Positions 46,220 through 57,848 of a stretch of 64,000 nt of DNA are shown one piece after another. The translations under genes and the position numbers were made by a program. The notes under the pieces are model-generated. The model was not told the origin of the DNA and did no database searches. It was given only the letters and a program-made list of their open reading frames with translations. The stretch is from Trichosphaerium sp. ATCC 40318. Taxonomy: Eukaryota; Discosea; Flabellinia; Trichosidae. The stretch is taken from positions 165,192 through 229,191 of the forward strand of contig JALMLS010000637.1 of the NCBI GenBank assembly GCA_038496445.1, read 5' to 3'. The number at the start of each line of letters is the position of its first letter. Position 1 is the first letter of the stretch.

Positions 46220-48205
46220 CTCTCCAAAGAAAAGACAGTGCAATTTAGGACTTGCTAGAGAAATACGTAAGGTACCACACAATACAATGTTGGTTTGACA
46301 CAAAACATTTTTGGTGTAACACGTGATTAACATTTTTTTTAAGGCTATTACTGGTCTTGGTGTATGTACTACTTGTATAGCAGATGAGAGACAACTAAAT
46401 GAGGTTAAAGGTGTCGCAAAAAATACTATTCGGGTACCTCACATCAAACATCTTTTTATTCCATGTGCAACTAAGTGAATGGAGCTATTTCCTTTTTTAC
46501 TGAGTTTCTATTGTGCTAATGTCAAACATTTAATAGATGTTAACGTATCATAAAACAAAGTCTGCAATAGTTGCTGCGCCTACAGATAAAAAGTTTGTGG
46601 ATGCAGCAAGCGCTTGTCTTGTTGTTCTTAAGAAAGGTTTTTCAAGTTTACCAAACATTCTAACCTTAGACTAACATTAATCTGTAGATGGAGGCCAAAT
46701 GCCTAAACAAACTATACTGGAACATGCAAATTTATTATGCGAGGAAGACTGTTTGAGTGCACAGGCATGATAAACAGAAAAAATTATGCTAAGACTTTTA
46801 TTAGTCACTCGTTGGTAGCACCTTGGATCAGCTTGCGTCGAAGACTTATGGCCAACTGGTTAAACGAAGGACCAAGAATAAAGAAATTGTTTATGAGCTT
46901 ACAGAAGCTGGCATAGCTAAAACTGAAGAAATGATAGACCTGGAATCATCACCTGTAAGGGACACTCCACCTAAAAGTACTTTGCACTTTTTTTCGAAAA
47001 AGATTATTGGCTGTAACTTGTTTTGTAGGTTTATACGCTCATAATAACGATAAAGGCGTTGTTCTTGTTGTTGATGAAAGAGAAGGAGGTGGTAGTTTAT
47101 CTCAACTTCATAAAACATGCAAAACCTTACAACGTGCGTTCAACATTGGTTTTTGATATAAAAATAATCCAACTAACACCAACTAAAAAAGGTCATGGCA
47201 CAAGTTATGAAACAGCTTCAATGCCTGCAGGGGATTATGGTTTTGTTTACAAGTGTGCTGAGGATAAGACGTATAAGTTACCGTATCTCATAGAACGCAA
47301 GGAGATCAAAGGTGAGTCAATCATGGAAAATCAAACTACATTTCTAACATTGTTAGATCTGGCAGCATCTATTACAGATGGCCGATATGTAAAACAAAAA
47401 GCAAGAATGGTAGCATTAAAGACAGAAAGACCACATATGCAACTATATTATCTTGTCGAAGGTGATCCAAATCAATATGAAGGTATGTTGACAAACCAAT
47501 TTTCTCTGTTTTCGAAGAACAATAATAGCACTAATTTTATTTATTCTAGCACTTCTTTTGACGTATGATGTTTCTCTTCAGAAGATTAAGCAGATATTAA
47601 AAGCATTAGATAATGAAAGTGATTTTATAGTACTACGCACAAAAGATATACACGAAAGTATAAGCTTGCTTCATAACTTTTGGAACAAAGTATCTCAAAA
47701 TATTTCACTACTTGAAGGAGCAGAAATACCAGAAGGAAAGAAAAAAGCAGAGCGGTTTATTGATGAAACACTTAATCAGATAGAAATGTTAAAAGTGTCA
47801 CCACGTGTTGATTATTCTATTAATCATAGTTCAGATAGTCTCTTGAAGAAGAAACAAGGTACAACACACGTAACAACTTTCTACTTTTTTCTTGTTTTTT
47901 TTTAAAGTCAGAACTGTTTTTTATTGTTTTTCGATCGTTGTCAAACTTAACTCTATTTACTGTACCAATTTCTAATTACATTGTTTCTAGTTAATAAACG
48001 CAAGAGAACTACTTTGAATTATGATGTACAAAGAACAGGATTCACCCCCAAAAAAAAACAAAAGATAAACAGAGAAATTCTTGATGACGATGAAGTACAA
48101 ATCATCACAACCACACAGTGTCCTTTCTGTAGTAAAAAAATAAAAGGTACCAACATGGAACTAAATATCCACGCAAACGCTTGCTTGGAGTCTATGGGTT
48201 CCTAA
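46212..48205 (+). CDS. MUS81: MUS81-like structure-specific endonuclease with C-terminal UBZ-like finger
   Basis: Ten exons join in frame: 46212-46271, 46344-46433, 46537-46636, 46688-46764, 46805-46976, 47029-47133, 47192-47311, 47357-47482, 47550-47858 and 47991-48205, giving 457 residues. Order: helix-hairpin-helix-like N-terminus (ITGLGVCTTC...NEVKGVAKNTI), winged helix (QLVKRRTKNKEIVYELTEAG), then an XPF/MUS81 nuclease with VVLVVDEREGGG, MPAGDYGF and the catalytic ERKEIKD (ERKxxxD) motif formed across the 47312-47356 intron, followed by SITDGRYVKQKARM and YYLVEGD. The last exon adds a basic tail and a CPFC...HANAC finger like UBZ4. MUS81 cuts branched DNA with an EME partner in recombination and fork repair. 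The intron at 46765 must begin with GC. The fin­ger is not part of the usual MUS81 plan. Confidence 0.85.
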
Positions 48206-48645
48206 GTGTAGTATAGAACCAAATAAACAGCCAAAAAAACTTGTAATCTTATCCAATTAATAGCATCCTTTTTGGAGTTTGTTGTTTCCCCACGCACAAA
48301 AGCACGTGTTTGACATCAAAAACAATGTACTATTTAATTGTAAGCTACGTAAATTTGACAACAAAGAAATATCCCTGTTTTAAATGAAGCGAAGTAATAT
48401 AGTCACAGAATCAATATCACGATAAGTTTGACATGAACATTCTTTGATTGTTCAATCAACCACAGACCTTTGTGCGATCTTTACACAAAGCTCAATATTA
48501 TGATCAATAGTATATACGCGCTAATTACAGTAGTTAGAATGATTACAGTAAATGAAAACCAGAGGCGGTTTCATATTCAGCAAAAACGAACCTGATTAGG
48601 AAACGAGGAGACTTTTATTCACGTTAGCATCCCTCCAAAGCTCCA
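48206..48645. other. Intergenic region
   Basis: Between MUS81 and the F-box/LRR gene. AATAAA at about 48221 lies 16 bp after the MUS81 stop. No gene seen. Confidence 0.4.
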
Positions 48646-49608
48646 ATGTCTCTCCCTTCAGAGATCTGGTCAATAATTACAAGTTTTGTAGCTGATTCAG
48701 GACAGAAATACGGTTTAGTAATCAGACAATGCTCAAAAGCGTTTGACAATCACTTTAAAGTCTGGCTACGCACTCACGAGCTTCATTTAGTCAAAAAGTA
48801 TACTGGAAGCGATCTAGGCTACAGAGTCTATGATACTATTACCGACTCAGTAATGGAGCTCCTAAAGGACTTACTATTGAATACTGGTACTCTCAACTTG
48901 ATTAACTGTAACAAAATCACCGACGCATCATTTCCTTACTTCGCCAACATCCACACCCTCTACTTCAACATAAGTAAAGAGATAACAGACGAGGGGTTAC
49001 AACACTTGAAGAAGATAAAACAATTTCACTTCTTTACACCACACGTGGCATTTTCACCAAAGATAACAGACGCTGGATTGCCACCTTTGTCAAACTGTGA
49101 AAGAGTTTCTCTTGTGAGATGTCAGAAGATAACAGATGAAGGGTTGGTTCATTTATCAAAGGTGAAGAAACTATCACTTGAGATGTGTTCAGGCATACGA
49201 GGACCTGGTTTGAAGCATCTTTCTAAAGCGTTTAAAGTTGACTTAAGTAATACTATTAACTTAACAAATGATGGCTTGGTTCACTTAAAGAATGTCAATG
49301 TTGTTGTTCTCCGTGGTTGTATGAGGATATCTGACGATGGACTTAAACATCTATCAGGATGTGAGGATATTACTTTAACGAATGTTCGTGGTGTTAGTGA
49401 TGAAGGGTTGAAGCATCTCTCGAAAGTTCCTTTTTTGACTTTGTCGATGTGCGCTATTACTGATGAAGGTTTGAAGCATTTGAAGGGATGCCGTGTTTTG
49501 GAGATTGATCAATGTCGTTATGTAACAATGAAAGGTCTCGATAACTTGACTAATTGTCAGATTGACAAAGACGGACGTCGTTATGTTACAAAAGACTTTA
49601 AAATGTAA
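48646..49608 (+). CDS. F-box/LRR-like protein (AMN1/FBXL type repeats)
   Basis: Single exon, 320 residues. A short F-box-like N-terminus (MSLPSEIWSIITSFVADSG, then VIRQCSKAFDNHF) precedes about nine cysteine-containing leucine-rich repeats of the FBXL/AMN1 type, with the recurring core ITDEGLKHLSxCxxLxLxxC (for example KITDEGLVHL, GVSDEGLKHL, AITDEGLKHL). Such proteins recruit substrates to SCF ubiquitin ligases. A fragment of a related LRR gene lies at 63654-63790. No intron, unlike most genes here. Confidence 0.85.
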   Translation: MSLPSEIWSIITSFVADSGQKYGLVIRQCSKAFDNHFKVWLRTHELHLVKKYTGSDLGYRVYDTITDSVMELLKDLLLNTGTLNLINCNKITDASFPYFANIHTLYFNISKEITDEGLQHLKKIKQFHFFTPHVAFSPKITDAGLPPLSNCERVSLVRCQKITDEGLVHLSKVKKLSLEMCSGIRGPGLKHLSKAFKVDLSNTINLTNDGLVHLKNVNVVVLRGCMRISDDGLKHLSGCEDITLTNVRGVSDEGLKHLSKVPFLTLSMCAITDEGLKHLKGCRVLEIDQCRYVTMKGLDNLTNCQIDKDGRRYVTKDFKM

Positions 49609-49788
49609 ACAAAAAAAAACCAACTGTCTTAAGACTCACCCTTTTTTGGAACTTACACGCTTTCTTCATACAAACAATATCTGGTTTAATAAAACGCAAA
49701 GTTTTTTATCATTTACATAAGTATCGTCTTATAAACTCAAGTGAAGCGTCATTCAAAGTGTTCTGAATATTGTTGTTGTCATTTTACA

Positions 49789-52700
49789 TTATTCTCTATT
49801 TGTCCCACTAAAAATAAGTTATGCGAATGACAGTACTTTGAATGTACGTACCTTGAATTAACAGACCCAGTTGAAAACTTAGTCTTGGTTGACGGAGACA
49901 TGAATGTGGATTGAGTCTTGTGCAAAAAGAAAGAATTCACAGTTATAGCTAAAAACAACAGGTAAGCATCATACGCAACTTTAATGCGTACCTGAGCCCA
50001 ACAAGATACAAAGTGAAACAAGCACAAACCGAGCAAATCGTTCAATACTAGATGCAGCCAAAGCAACGCTCAATATAGAGAAGAAAGCTACATTGTAAAC
50101 AGTAAAGAAAATGATCTTTGATTCGTTGTATTGCTTCAATGGTATAGATCTAACTCTGAATGCAAAAAAACTGCAAACCAACAGCAAAATACCCTAAATA
50201 TTCTTCATTAGAAAAAAGTTGTATCACGTGATAGATTCTTACGTTGGCCGATACAATGATATATGATATTATTTTGTACGCAAGATCATGTTGGCACGTG
50301 TAATAGTTCTGAAAAACCCGAACTGGGTCAACCACAACTAACACCCTATCAGATCTGCCTGTAGCAGTCTAACAAACAGTTAGAGAACGAAACAACGAAG
50401 AAAACAGCCTACCAACACCACCAAGAGTACAAGGTGACAGCCTACAAGAGCGCCAACCCACATGAGAACCATCTTATCTGTTATCCGTATGATCTCTACT
50501 GATTCTTTATGATACAATCTATCAATACGAAGAGTCTTCCCAAGCAAGGGTCTGAAGGACAGTTAGAGACGACAAGATATGAATAACAACGTGCCCAAAC
50601 AGTAGAACAAACCCAAGGTCCAAAATCCATGCTGATGTTATACACGTCCATGTTGATACAACGTTTGGAAGTAAAGTGAATACTGAAATAAAAAGCAAAG
50701 TGCTTCCAAGCAACATAATGCCCATAAACAAAGGTGAGGAAGCCTTTTCAATGAACTGTTAGCACCAGGATTTGATTACACTGTTATTACCTTGACTTTT
50801 CTGTCGTTAACATTCAGGGGAAGAAAGATAGCCCACCCAACGTTAATACAGAAAAATACGCATGCTGTTATTGTAACAAGAATTTCTGTCCAGTGACCTT
50901 AGGTGTCTGTTTAGCTAAAGGATCAAAAGGGTTTTGTTACCATATTTAGGATCAAATATACGCTCGTGCCATTTGGGCATTGGGTATATCAAATCAGCTA
51001 TCTTGGTTGAAGGAGGCGCTAAGATATGTTAAAAATAAGTTGAAGGAGAGTTCTCATTACCAACAATTGAGAATTTGCCTTTTTCTTGAAGCTGCAAGTG
51101 TAACCAATCTCTAGAAAGACACGGTTAAAACTCAAAATTAAAAGCTTCTTTTTACCTTTGTTGTGCTGAATTTACATCCCATGAGTACCTACCCGTGATG
51201 GTATCAAGCTTATACCTGTAAATAATTTGATACAACACATCATAAAGCTAATACAAATGTCAAAAGCGCAAGAATACCTTAGCAGTACTTACACTATTGT
51301 CACAAACATTTGTGGAATTGGCACTTGTTACGAGCTCCAGAACAGAATTAGAGTTTAACTAAGCACGTGTCAATAGTACCAATGATTTGAAAATAATACA
51401 ACCAAATAGCCTTACTCTAATGTCATTTCCATACTCATCTATGGCATCTATGATAGCTCTCCTTAATGTCGTGTATGCTACAACAAAAGGAATCCCATAA
51501 AATAATTCTTTGCCATTGTTGTACTCTCCAAACTCTTCAACGAACTTGCTGTACGTAGTAAACTCTGATACAGGTGGATACCTCATTTCAGAATCAAACT
51601 AAAAATTCTCGTTAGAACTGAGTAGCTGAGAATCACTATTACCTCAGCCGACACTGAAACATATTGCCATAAATCTGCATTAAATAACCCAGGAGTACGG
51701 ATTGTATTGTATGTGTAAGTAGTTGAAGTGAGGCCAACGAAACGAGGAGTATAATCTACGTCACGCAACGTCTTCATTACCAATCCTACAGTATCCGTAG
51801 CACCGGTACAAAACAGCCTTTAGTGTCGACGTTAAGTACTAGTAAAGAGACTTAATTACTTACCATGCGTCAGCATCAAGCTCCTTGGCAAGTAAAGCAG
51901 TTGCAGAAATATTTGCCTTCAATGAATCGCTGTACGAATGGTAATCATTAATTACTACGGCACCTGAAAGTGGGTGCGCTAAAGTGGAGAGTATTAGTTT
52001 AAGTGTGCTGCGAGTCTTTAAAAATCTTACGTTCAAGAATAAAGTCTCCAATAATTTTGAATCCTTGAAGTTGAAGTTCATCTCTAAGAATTGAGCTTTG
52101 ACAACTACGCAAGTAATTACGAGTGTGAACTACTTTAATTAAAGCGACTATACCTCCTGCCAATTGCGAAAACAGGACTGTGAATTATTGTGATTGTTTT
52201 TGCTCCAACTAGACGAAGAGAAGGCAGCGAGCTAAAGAATGTAGTATCGGAAGATGGCGCCATTGTTAAACTGTATTTCGACTTCTTGCTAACCTCCGTT
52301 GGTATTGACTCTAAATTTACTACAAATACTTAACAGGGCATCACGGGTATTGATTGATACGTACGAAGTAGTGTTCGATGCTGATCATAGAGTTGATATA
52401 CACCATTTGAAAACGAAGCAGAGTCTGAGAAAGAAATATACAAAGAAACGTTCGGATCGTTAAGTCCTTCCAGATGCGTAGCTGGGGCTTTAAAAATACC
52501 ATTAACCGTTCTAAAACTAACATTTAATACATAAAAAAAAAAAAAAATCACGTGTAGGACACGAGTTTATGCCAAAAATAGCCAGTTTTTCACTTTCGTT
52601 CAAAAATAGTTCAAATGATACATACTTTACTTTAAAACCAACTTTTTCTCCGTTGATTGTTAGTAGGTTCTCTGGTCTTGCCATCCAGTCTTCCAAATAA

Positions 52701-53044
52701 TCCACTTGATTTCTACAGGGCAAAATTAATATCGTTAATCACGTGGAAGCATTATTTTAGCCTATCTACCGTAACAACGTTTTGATTACACACCCAAAAA
52801 GAAAAACAACTAAAAACCTTCGGAGTTGTAATGAACGTACTGAAACTGACCGGCGAAGGCTGCAGCAGTTGTACTATTTGTCCAACTACCGACATAAACT
52901 GTAACGTTCGTTAATATTGTTATAATATCTCAAAAACGTTGTAGATGCTTTTAACGCACGTATAGTAATGTTTCTGTGCCCCGAAACAGTTTGGGACATT
53001 GTAGCCAATGATACAAATAAGATCAGTGTACACACGCTTTCCAT
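49789..53044 (-). CDS. Class C G-protein-coupled receptor, GABA-B-like
   Basis: Multi-exon gene on the minus strand. The start at 53044 gives a signal peptide (MESVCTLILFVSLATMSQTV) followed, after an in-frame GTGCGT intron, by ILYVGSWTNSTTAAAFAGQF, the entry to a periplasmic-binding-protein-like extracellular domain. Further exons of that domain include GAVVINDYHSYSDSLK, TLRDVDYTPRFVGLTS and AYTTLRRAIIDAIDEYG. Seven hydrophobic segments lie between about 50900 and 49850, including SPLFMGIMLLGSTLLFISVF, the WILDLGFVLLFGHVVIH region, and QYNESKIIFFTVYNVAFF, which match family C (GABA-B) TM3, TM4 and TM6 surroundings. The C-terminal tail is short. A plasma membrane receptor coupled to G proteins; the ligand is unknown. 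Exon borders are only partly resolved. Confidence 0.75.
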
Positions 53045-53689
53045 TGCGTAATGTGCCGAAGTTTGTGTAGTAATAAACGACTATTGAAAAAACGCTTAAG
53101 TTCGTTCTGCACACGGATCATTTGGTTAATTGTTTAAGCAACTAAAGACGGCCCTACGCTCTATGGTGCCCTTGTATGAAGTATCACACAACACAACTAT
53201 TATAACCTTACATTCTAATCATAAGAACTTTGCTGGTTGAGTAATGGAGGATGAGCAAATTGTAAACCAAAAAAGTATCAAATCGGAGTTCCTTCGGAGA
53301 AAACTATGCATGCAGTTATTGTATGTGAATTACTTCTGCTAATAAACATTTATTAAATCCTTCGTACATATATCATGAGCTACGAAGAGTCTTGTAAAAA
53401 GCAAATACATTTTGAAAAACTTGATTCAACTTATGTTGACTTTTTTTTGTAAACGACTTGATGACTACTACGGCTCCTGTTCCTCAGGAGGATATACTTA
53501 CTTTTGGCTTTAATTTACGAACGTCAGTAATTTAGCACTATTTTCGACAACTGGGTGCACCAAAATGATCTCCACAAAAATAAGAAAATAATGAGAATAT
53601 TTTTACTACAAATGGTTTTTATGCATTACCATTATAGCTTGCAATACACTGGGTTCAATCACTGGCTAACACCTTCACGGAACTGAGAT
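53045..53689. other. Intergenic, upstream of the GPCR
   Basis: No gene is supported; the minus frame ending near 53114 is a shadow of the GPCR first exon. No element ends seen. Confidence 0.4.
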
Positions 53690-53885
53690 GGGAGCATCGC
53701 CAAAGGAATTTTCACAAAAGATATGGCTACCAGGTTACAGTCTTAGTCAGTTATTTATTTCAAGGTCATTACATAGCTTTGGCGCATCCAAGACAGATTT
53801 TGGGTATTGAGATCAGTTCAGAATTTTTACATGATAAGTGCTCATGGTACTTTTTTACAAATACGATAACACGATAAATCCGTTT
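53690..53885. repeat. Inverted copy of the 35570-35790 block
   Basis: Reverse complement of the sequence downstream of the YwqK gene at 34.5 kb. It abuts directly, at about 53890, a fragment of a different YwqK family 3' end, showing that two 3' flanks have been fused tail to tail. Confidence 0.6.
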
Positions 53886-53892
53886 TCTTTTG

Positions 53893-54350
53893 TACACCTA
53901 AAACCAAAACAAAAAAAATTTGTGGGACCTGAATCACGCCTGTAGCCCTGTCTCTGGTGATCCTATTGGTACTCATTTTGTTTCAAATTGGTTTACGTTG
54001 AGCGTAGTAATATGTAATTTACACTAAAACCTACCACAGCATAGCCTTGCCAACGGGAGTACCTGACGTGCAACTGTTTTTCAAATTGGTTCATGAGTAA
54101 TTTATAAAACACTCCAAATACCTCTAAAACCCTCATAAACCATCTGTGAATACGTTCACGCGTATATATAAGCTTTTAAAACACATACAGCGGCATTCGG
54201 AGCATTTCAAGGGCGAATTCCATTCCTCACCAACCGTTGCAATAAAAATTTCTTGAGCATGAGTTTTGTTGTGTATACAGGTTAACACGGTTATTCATAC
54301 GCGTATGGCGTTGGTTTACTCAAAGATATCCACGAAAAAGATTCAACCTC
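53893..54350 (+). pseudogene. 3' remnant of a YwqK gene plus its flank
   Basis: 53898-53947 matches the last codons of the gene at 41219 (encoding LKPKQKKFVGPES) and its stop; 53948-54350 is the flank found also after the genes at 3797 and 41219. All upstream coding sequence is missing, so this is a relic left by a rearrangement. Confidence 0.65.
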
Positions 54351-55579
54351 CCAGCAAGACTGCAAATTGTTTACTAGAGTACTAAACTCTTCATAGTAAT
54401 GTATTAAAGGCGATTTAAGGAAGAAAATGAAGATGTAAGGTGAACTTGCTTTAAAGTGCGTGAAAACTTGCTTTAGAGCTAGCGGCTTATATTAACGTGT
54501 ACGTAATTGATAAATACATAATTTAAACGCCAAAGGAGCGACAATACGGAAAAAAAATGGCTATCACGTTTTTTGACACGAAACGCATCGACTTGGTTAA
54601 AAATAGACAAAACTTTTTCTGCGCTACAAAGCCATGTATGGCGTTGATTTTGAAGCGAACCAAGTTCAAACGAGGATTACATTGAAAGAAGTGAAACGTC
54701 ACCAAACCATTCCAAAATGATATAAAAGTTGTGGTTACAACGTATTAGTCTGTTACGTACCTTTTTTGTAAGAATGTGTATTGTTCCGCTTTATTACTTC
54801 CAATACTACATCGTGACGCGTAGGAATATCAGTTTATATACATATCGTACTCTGGTAGGTTGTACTAGCACTCAAGTATCATCTCAAACCGTGGTACGTA
54901 TTGTTTATGGTTGCTTTAGTACCAATGTATGGTAGTGCCGGCAGGTGTAATGATTTCTCAGCTCCTTAATCGTACACAACGTATAAGTACGACAAGTAAA
55001 AAGAGGGTGGAGCATTTGGAGTAACATGTAGTGAAGGGAGAAGTGACTCGAAGCAACAGATGAAGATAAATGGTCTGAAACTTGTGGCGGACATTGCAAA
55101 ATTGTTGTACCATTATTTACATCACGTGCTGATACAAACTATGGAAGCACAGACAGTAAAATGGATTTGACTTAATAATATCATGTGGCAACGCGTAGGT
55201 TGTCAATAAATACGATCCGTTGACGATATTTTATTTGGTAACAAGATTGAACACAACAGCGAAGTCAATACCGAATTTCTTTTCTACTTTCATTGTCAAC
55301 TGGACAAGCGTTAATTTTGCAAGTTGCTCACTCATTATGTACCTTTTTTCCTATGAATAGAGAGTGTAAAATACAAAAAAGTTAAGAGCTGGTATAAATG
55401 TAACGTCAAAGTACTGTAGGAGCGCAAGACTTCATGAAAAAGCATGCTACATTCAACATAACCATATCTATTTTACACTTCGTTTATTTGGTATCAAGAA
55501 CTGTAGAATTAGTAACGCTATTACCCTTCGCCTGCCTATACCACTTCGTCTCGAATCCTACATGTTCAAACGACTACAG
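54351..55579. other. Stretch without a supported gene, part of a duplicated block
   Basis: A segment near 54690 (GAAACGTCACC, CATTCCAAAATGATA) matches one near 4992, at the same place relative to the YwqK 3' flank and the small gene. CACGTG occurs at 55124. Short frames (for example 54729-54935) look like chance. Confidence 0.4.
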
Positions 55580-56580
55580 TTATCACTTCTTCATGTTTCG
55601 CTTTACATAGGTTTCTTTTTATTTTCAATGTCACTAGATTGGGCGTGAGTAATCTGTAGCGCTTGTAAAGGTTTGGGTGGAAAGACAATAAGCGAGATAT
55701 CTTCTGTGTAGTTTTGCCGATACATCTTTGATGCGTTTACCACAATGAATCCTTTGTTACACTGGAAAGGTCCTTTTTGTTGCATTTTTTTTATCAACTG
55801 CAACCTTTTTTCTTCCTTTGGATTACCTTCTATAGGTTGTCGCAAATAGAATCTACCACCTTACCAAAAGAAGTTAACAATAAAAGCAACTTTTAGTTTT
55901 AATCTTTTGTTTATAAAAAAACAAAAAACCGATATATTTTGTACAATGTGTAAGCAATGCTTGCTGGTATGTTTTCGGAAAACCCCTTCGTTTTATCTGA
56001 CTTCGTTTTAAACATGGCTCTACCAACAATTCTGATATTGATAGACCGTTACGGTGGATAGGGTGTCTATCATTTGCCATAGTCTTTGTGTATGTGCTCA
56101 TGTTGTTTTGTTGCCAGCTTTATTTTTATATTTTATTAAACTGTGCTGTGTTTAGTACACATACCCGAGCGCCAAAAATACCGCTATATAATACACTCAC
56201 AATAGATGATTAGACTACATACCTACGAAGCCAGAAAATCTAACGGGCTTTTTGTCAAAGAAGCCAAAATGCCAAGTTAGAGCCCTAGAAACGACTAGGT
56301 TTTTTGCAGTTAATGGGACTATTGTATCAACGAACTTCCAATAAAGTCCTTGTGAAAAACGCATGAAATATTTTTCCAAACTACTTATTTTGATTCAACC
56401 CGAGAAATCTCGAGATCACATGGCTTTGACAATTACTATTATCAATTAATATAAAAATACGTCTATCTCGCTGTCAGATTCATGTAAACTATTGTGAACT
56501 TATGGGCTAATTGTTCCCACAAAGTGCCGAAAATTGCCACATCTCGAGTATCATACCGTGAAACGCCAGTTTCTGCTAGT
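55580..56580 (-). repeat. Small-gene-family block, copy 3
   Basis: Matches copy 2 (5415-6430) through the gene and about 480 bp upstream; order and orientation relative to the neighbouring YwqK 3' flank are also the same as in copy 2. Confidence 0.65.
55603..56101 (-). CDS. Small protein of unknown function, three-copy family, copy 3
   Basis: Exon 1 56101-55945, intron 55944-55860 (85 bp, GTAC...AAG), exon 2 55859-55603. The product (about 137 residues) starts MSTYTKTMANDRHPIHRNG, has the basic KRSQIKRRGFPKTY segment, and the conserved KKMQQKGPFQCNKGFIV and YTEDISLIVFPPKP blocks. It is longer at the C-terminus than the other copies (adds about 20 residues ending ENKKKPM). The intron position is identical in all three, confirming the model. 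Function unknown. Confidence 0.65.
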
Positions 56581-56708
56581 ATTCTGTAGTAGCTTTTTGT
56601 GTTCCTATATACATCGGATACGTGTCACACGTGACTATAAACACGAGGTATCTCGGCACTCGAAGATACCCGAGAAAAGTTGCCTCAGTTCGTTTTTCTT
56701 CAAAAAAA

Positions 56709-56975
56709 CTTACTAGCGTTACGCTAGCGCCTACCCACGCTAATAAAAGCACTCTGGTAGCATCCTAACAGAAGGGCGGGTGTGATAGCGTTAAAAGCCC
56801 CAAAAAACGCTGTAGGCTTTGTAAACGCCGTGTCAACGGTATAAATAACCAATTTTGATATGGGTTGTTAAATCACGTGGTTTGAAACGTTGGATTCGCT
56901 AGACAGGTACATGGGTAGATCAAATTTAAAGTGTGAGATTTGCAAGGTCTGTCAGAAGTGTCAGATCGTGTTCGG
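56709..56975 (+). repeat. Direct repeat, left copy (about 250 bp)
   Basis: Starts CTTACTAGCGTTACGCTAGCG and runs through AACGCCGTGTCAACGGTAT and TTAAATCACGTGGTTTGAA to GTCAGAAGTGTCA. The second copy is at about 57381-57620. Confidence 0.7.
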
Positions 56976-57380
56976 GCCGAAACTGGATTTTTTTTGTGTC
57001 GAAAAACGTGAAAGAGACATTGAAGGATTGTTACCGCGAATGTGTTTCCTCCCTGGACAAGAACGAAATGAAGTTGCTTGTAACTAAACTGCAAGTGCTA
57101 ACTTTCCTATATTGTCTGTCACTAGAAAGTGAGTTTCTAGCACTTTTAGCAGATCTATCAAGAATTAACACTGCCAAATGATGCAGATCTATCATAATGT
57201 GAGCTACTTGCGTTACAATGTTGTCCTTCATAGTATGACTTACGTACCGCAAGTGATAAAAAAATTGTCAAGTCGGTTTCAATTGCCCACAGTATTTTAC
57301 TTACCGGCAAACGCGGTATGAATGCCTCAAACACTGTTTGCTGTATGTTTTGCTTCAAAAAATCAACTAACGTGCATACC
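56976..57380. other. Unique spacer between direct repeats
   Basis: A plus-strand frame running 56933-57181 encodes a helical segment (KETLKDCYRECVSSLDKNEM, then LEFLALL-type residues) that could be an exon of an unrecognised gene, but there is no start or splice support. Confidence 0.3.
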
Positions 57381-57620
57381 TTACTAGCGCTACGCTAGCG
57401 CCTACCCCACGCTAACAAAAGCACTCGCTATAGCAACATCCAAACACCAAGGCAGGTGTAACGTTAAAACCTCCCAAAACATCGCCAGCGTTACTGCAGG
57501 CTTTGTAAACGCCGTGTCAACGGTATAAATAACCAATTTTGATATGGGTTGTTAAATCACGTGGTTTGAATGGATTCGAAAAGTGAGATTTTCAAGATGT
57601 GTCAGAAGTGTCAATATCTA
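57381..57620 (+). repeat. Direct repeat, right copy
   Basis: Same order of landmarks as 56709-56975 with small indels (for example CTAGCGCTACGCTAGCG at the start, GTGTCAGAAGTGTCAATATC at the end). The retrotransposon LTR begins 46 bp further on. Confidence 0.7.
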
Positions 57621-57665
57621 ACAGCTTTTATTGTGAGACAATACAGCACAATTTACGTTCCAAGA

Positions 57666-57848
57666 TGTAACAGAACAGTTGTGATGCGTTTGTAAGTTGT
57701 AATTTATTCATATTTACAGGCTTAGTCGGGAAAGGTAACTGATAGAAATTCAAGGGAAATTTCGTATAATTTATACTTGTCATTGATTGTTCTTCTTGTG
57801 ATTCAGTATGAGTTCTCTCCGAGTTCCATACGAATTCTAATCGTTACA
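57666..57848 (-). repeat. 3' LTR (183 bp)
   Basis: Begins TGTAACAGAACAGTTGTG and ends AATCGTTACA; matches 63177-63359 base for base in my comparison. Contains a TATAATTTATA-like stretch that may serve the promoter. Confidence 0.92.
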
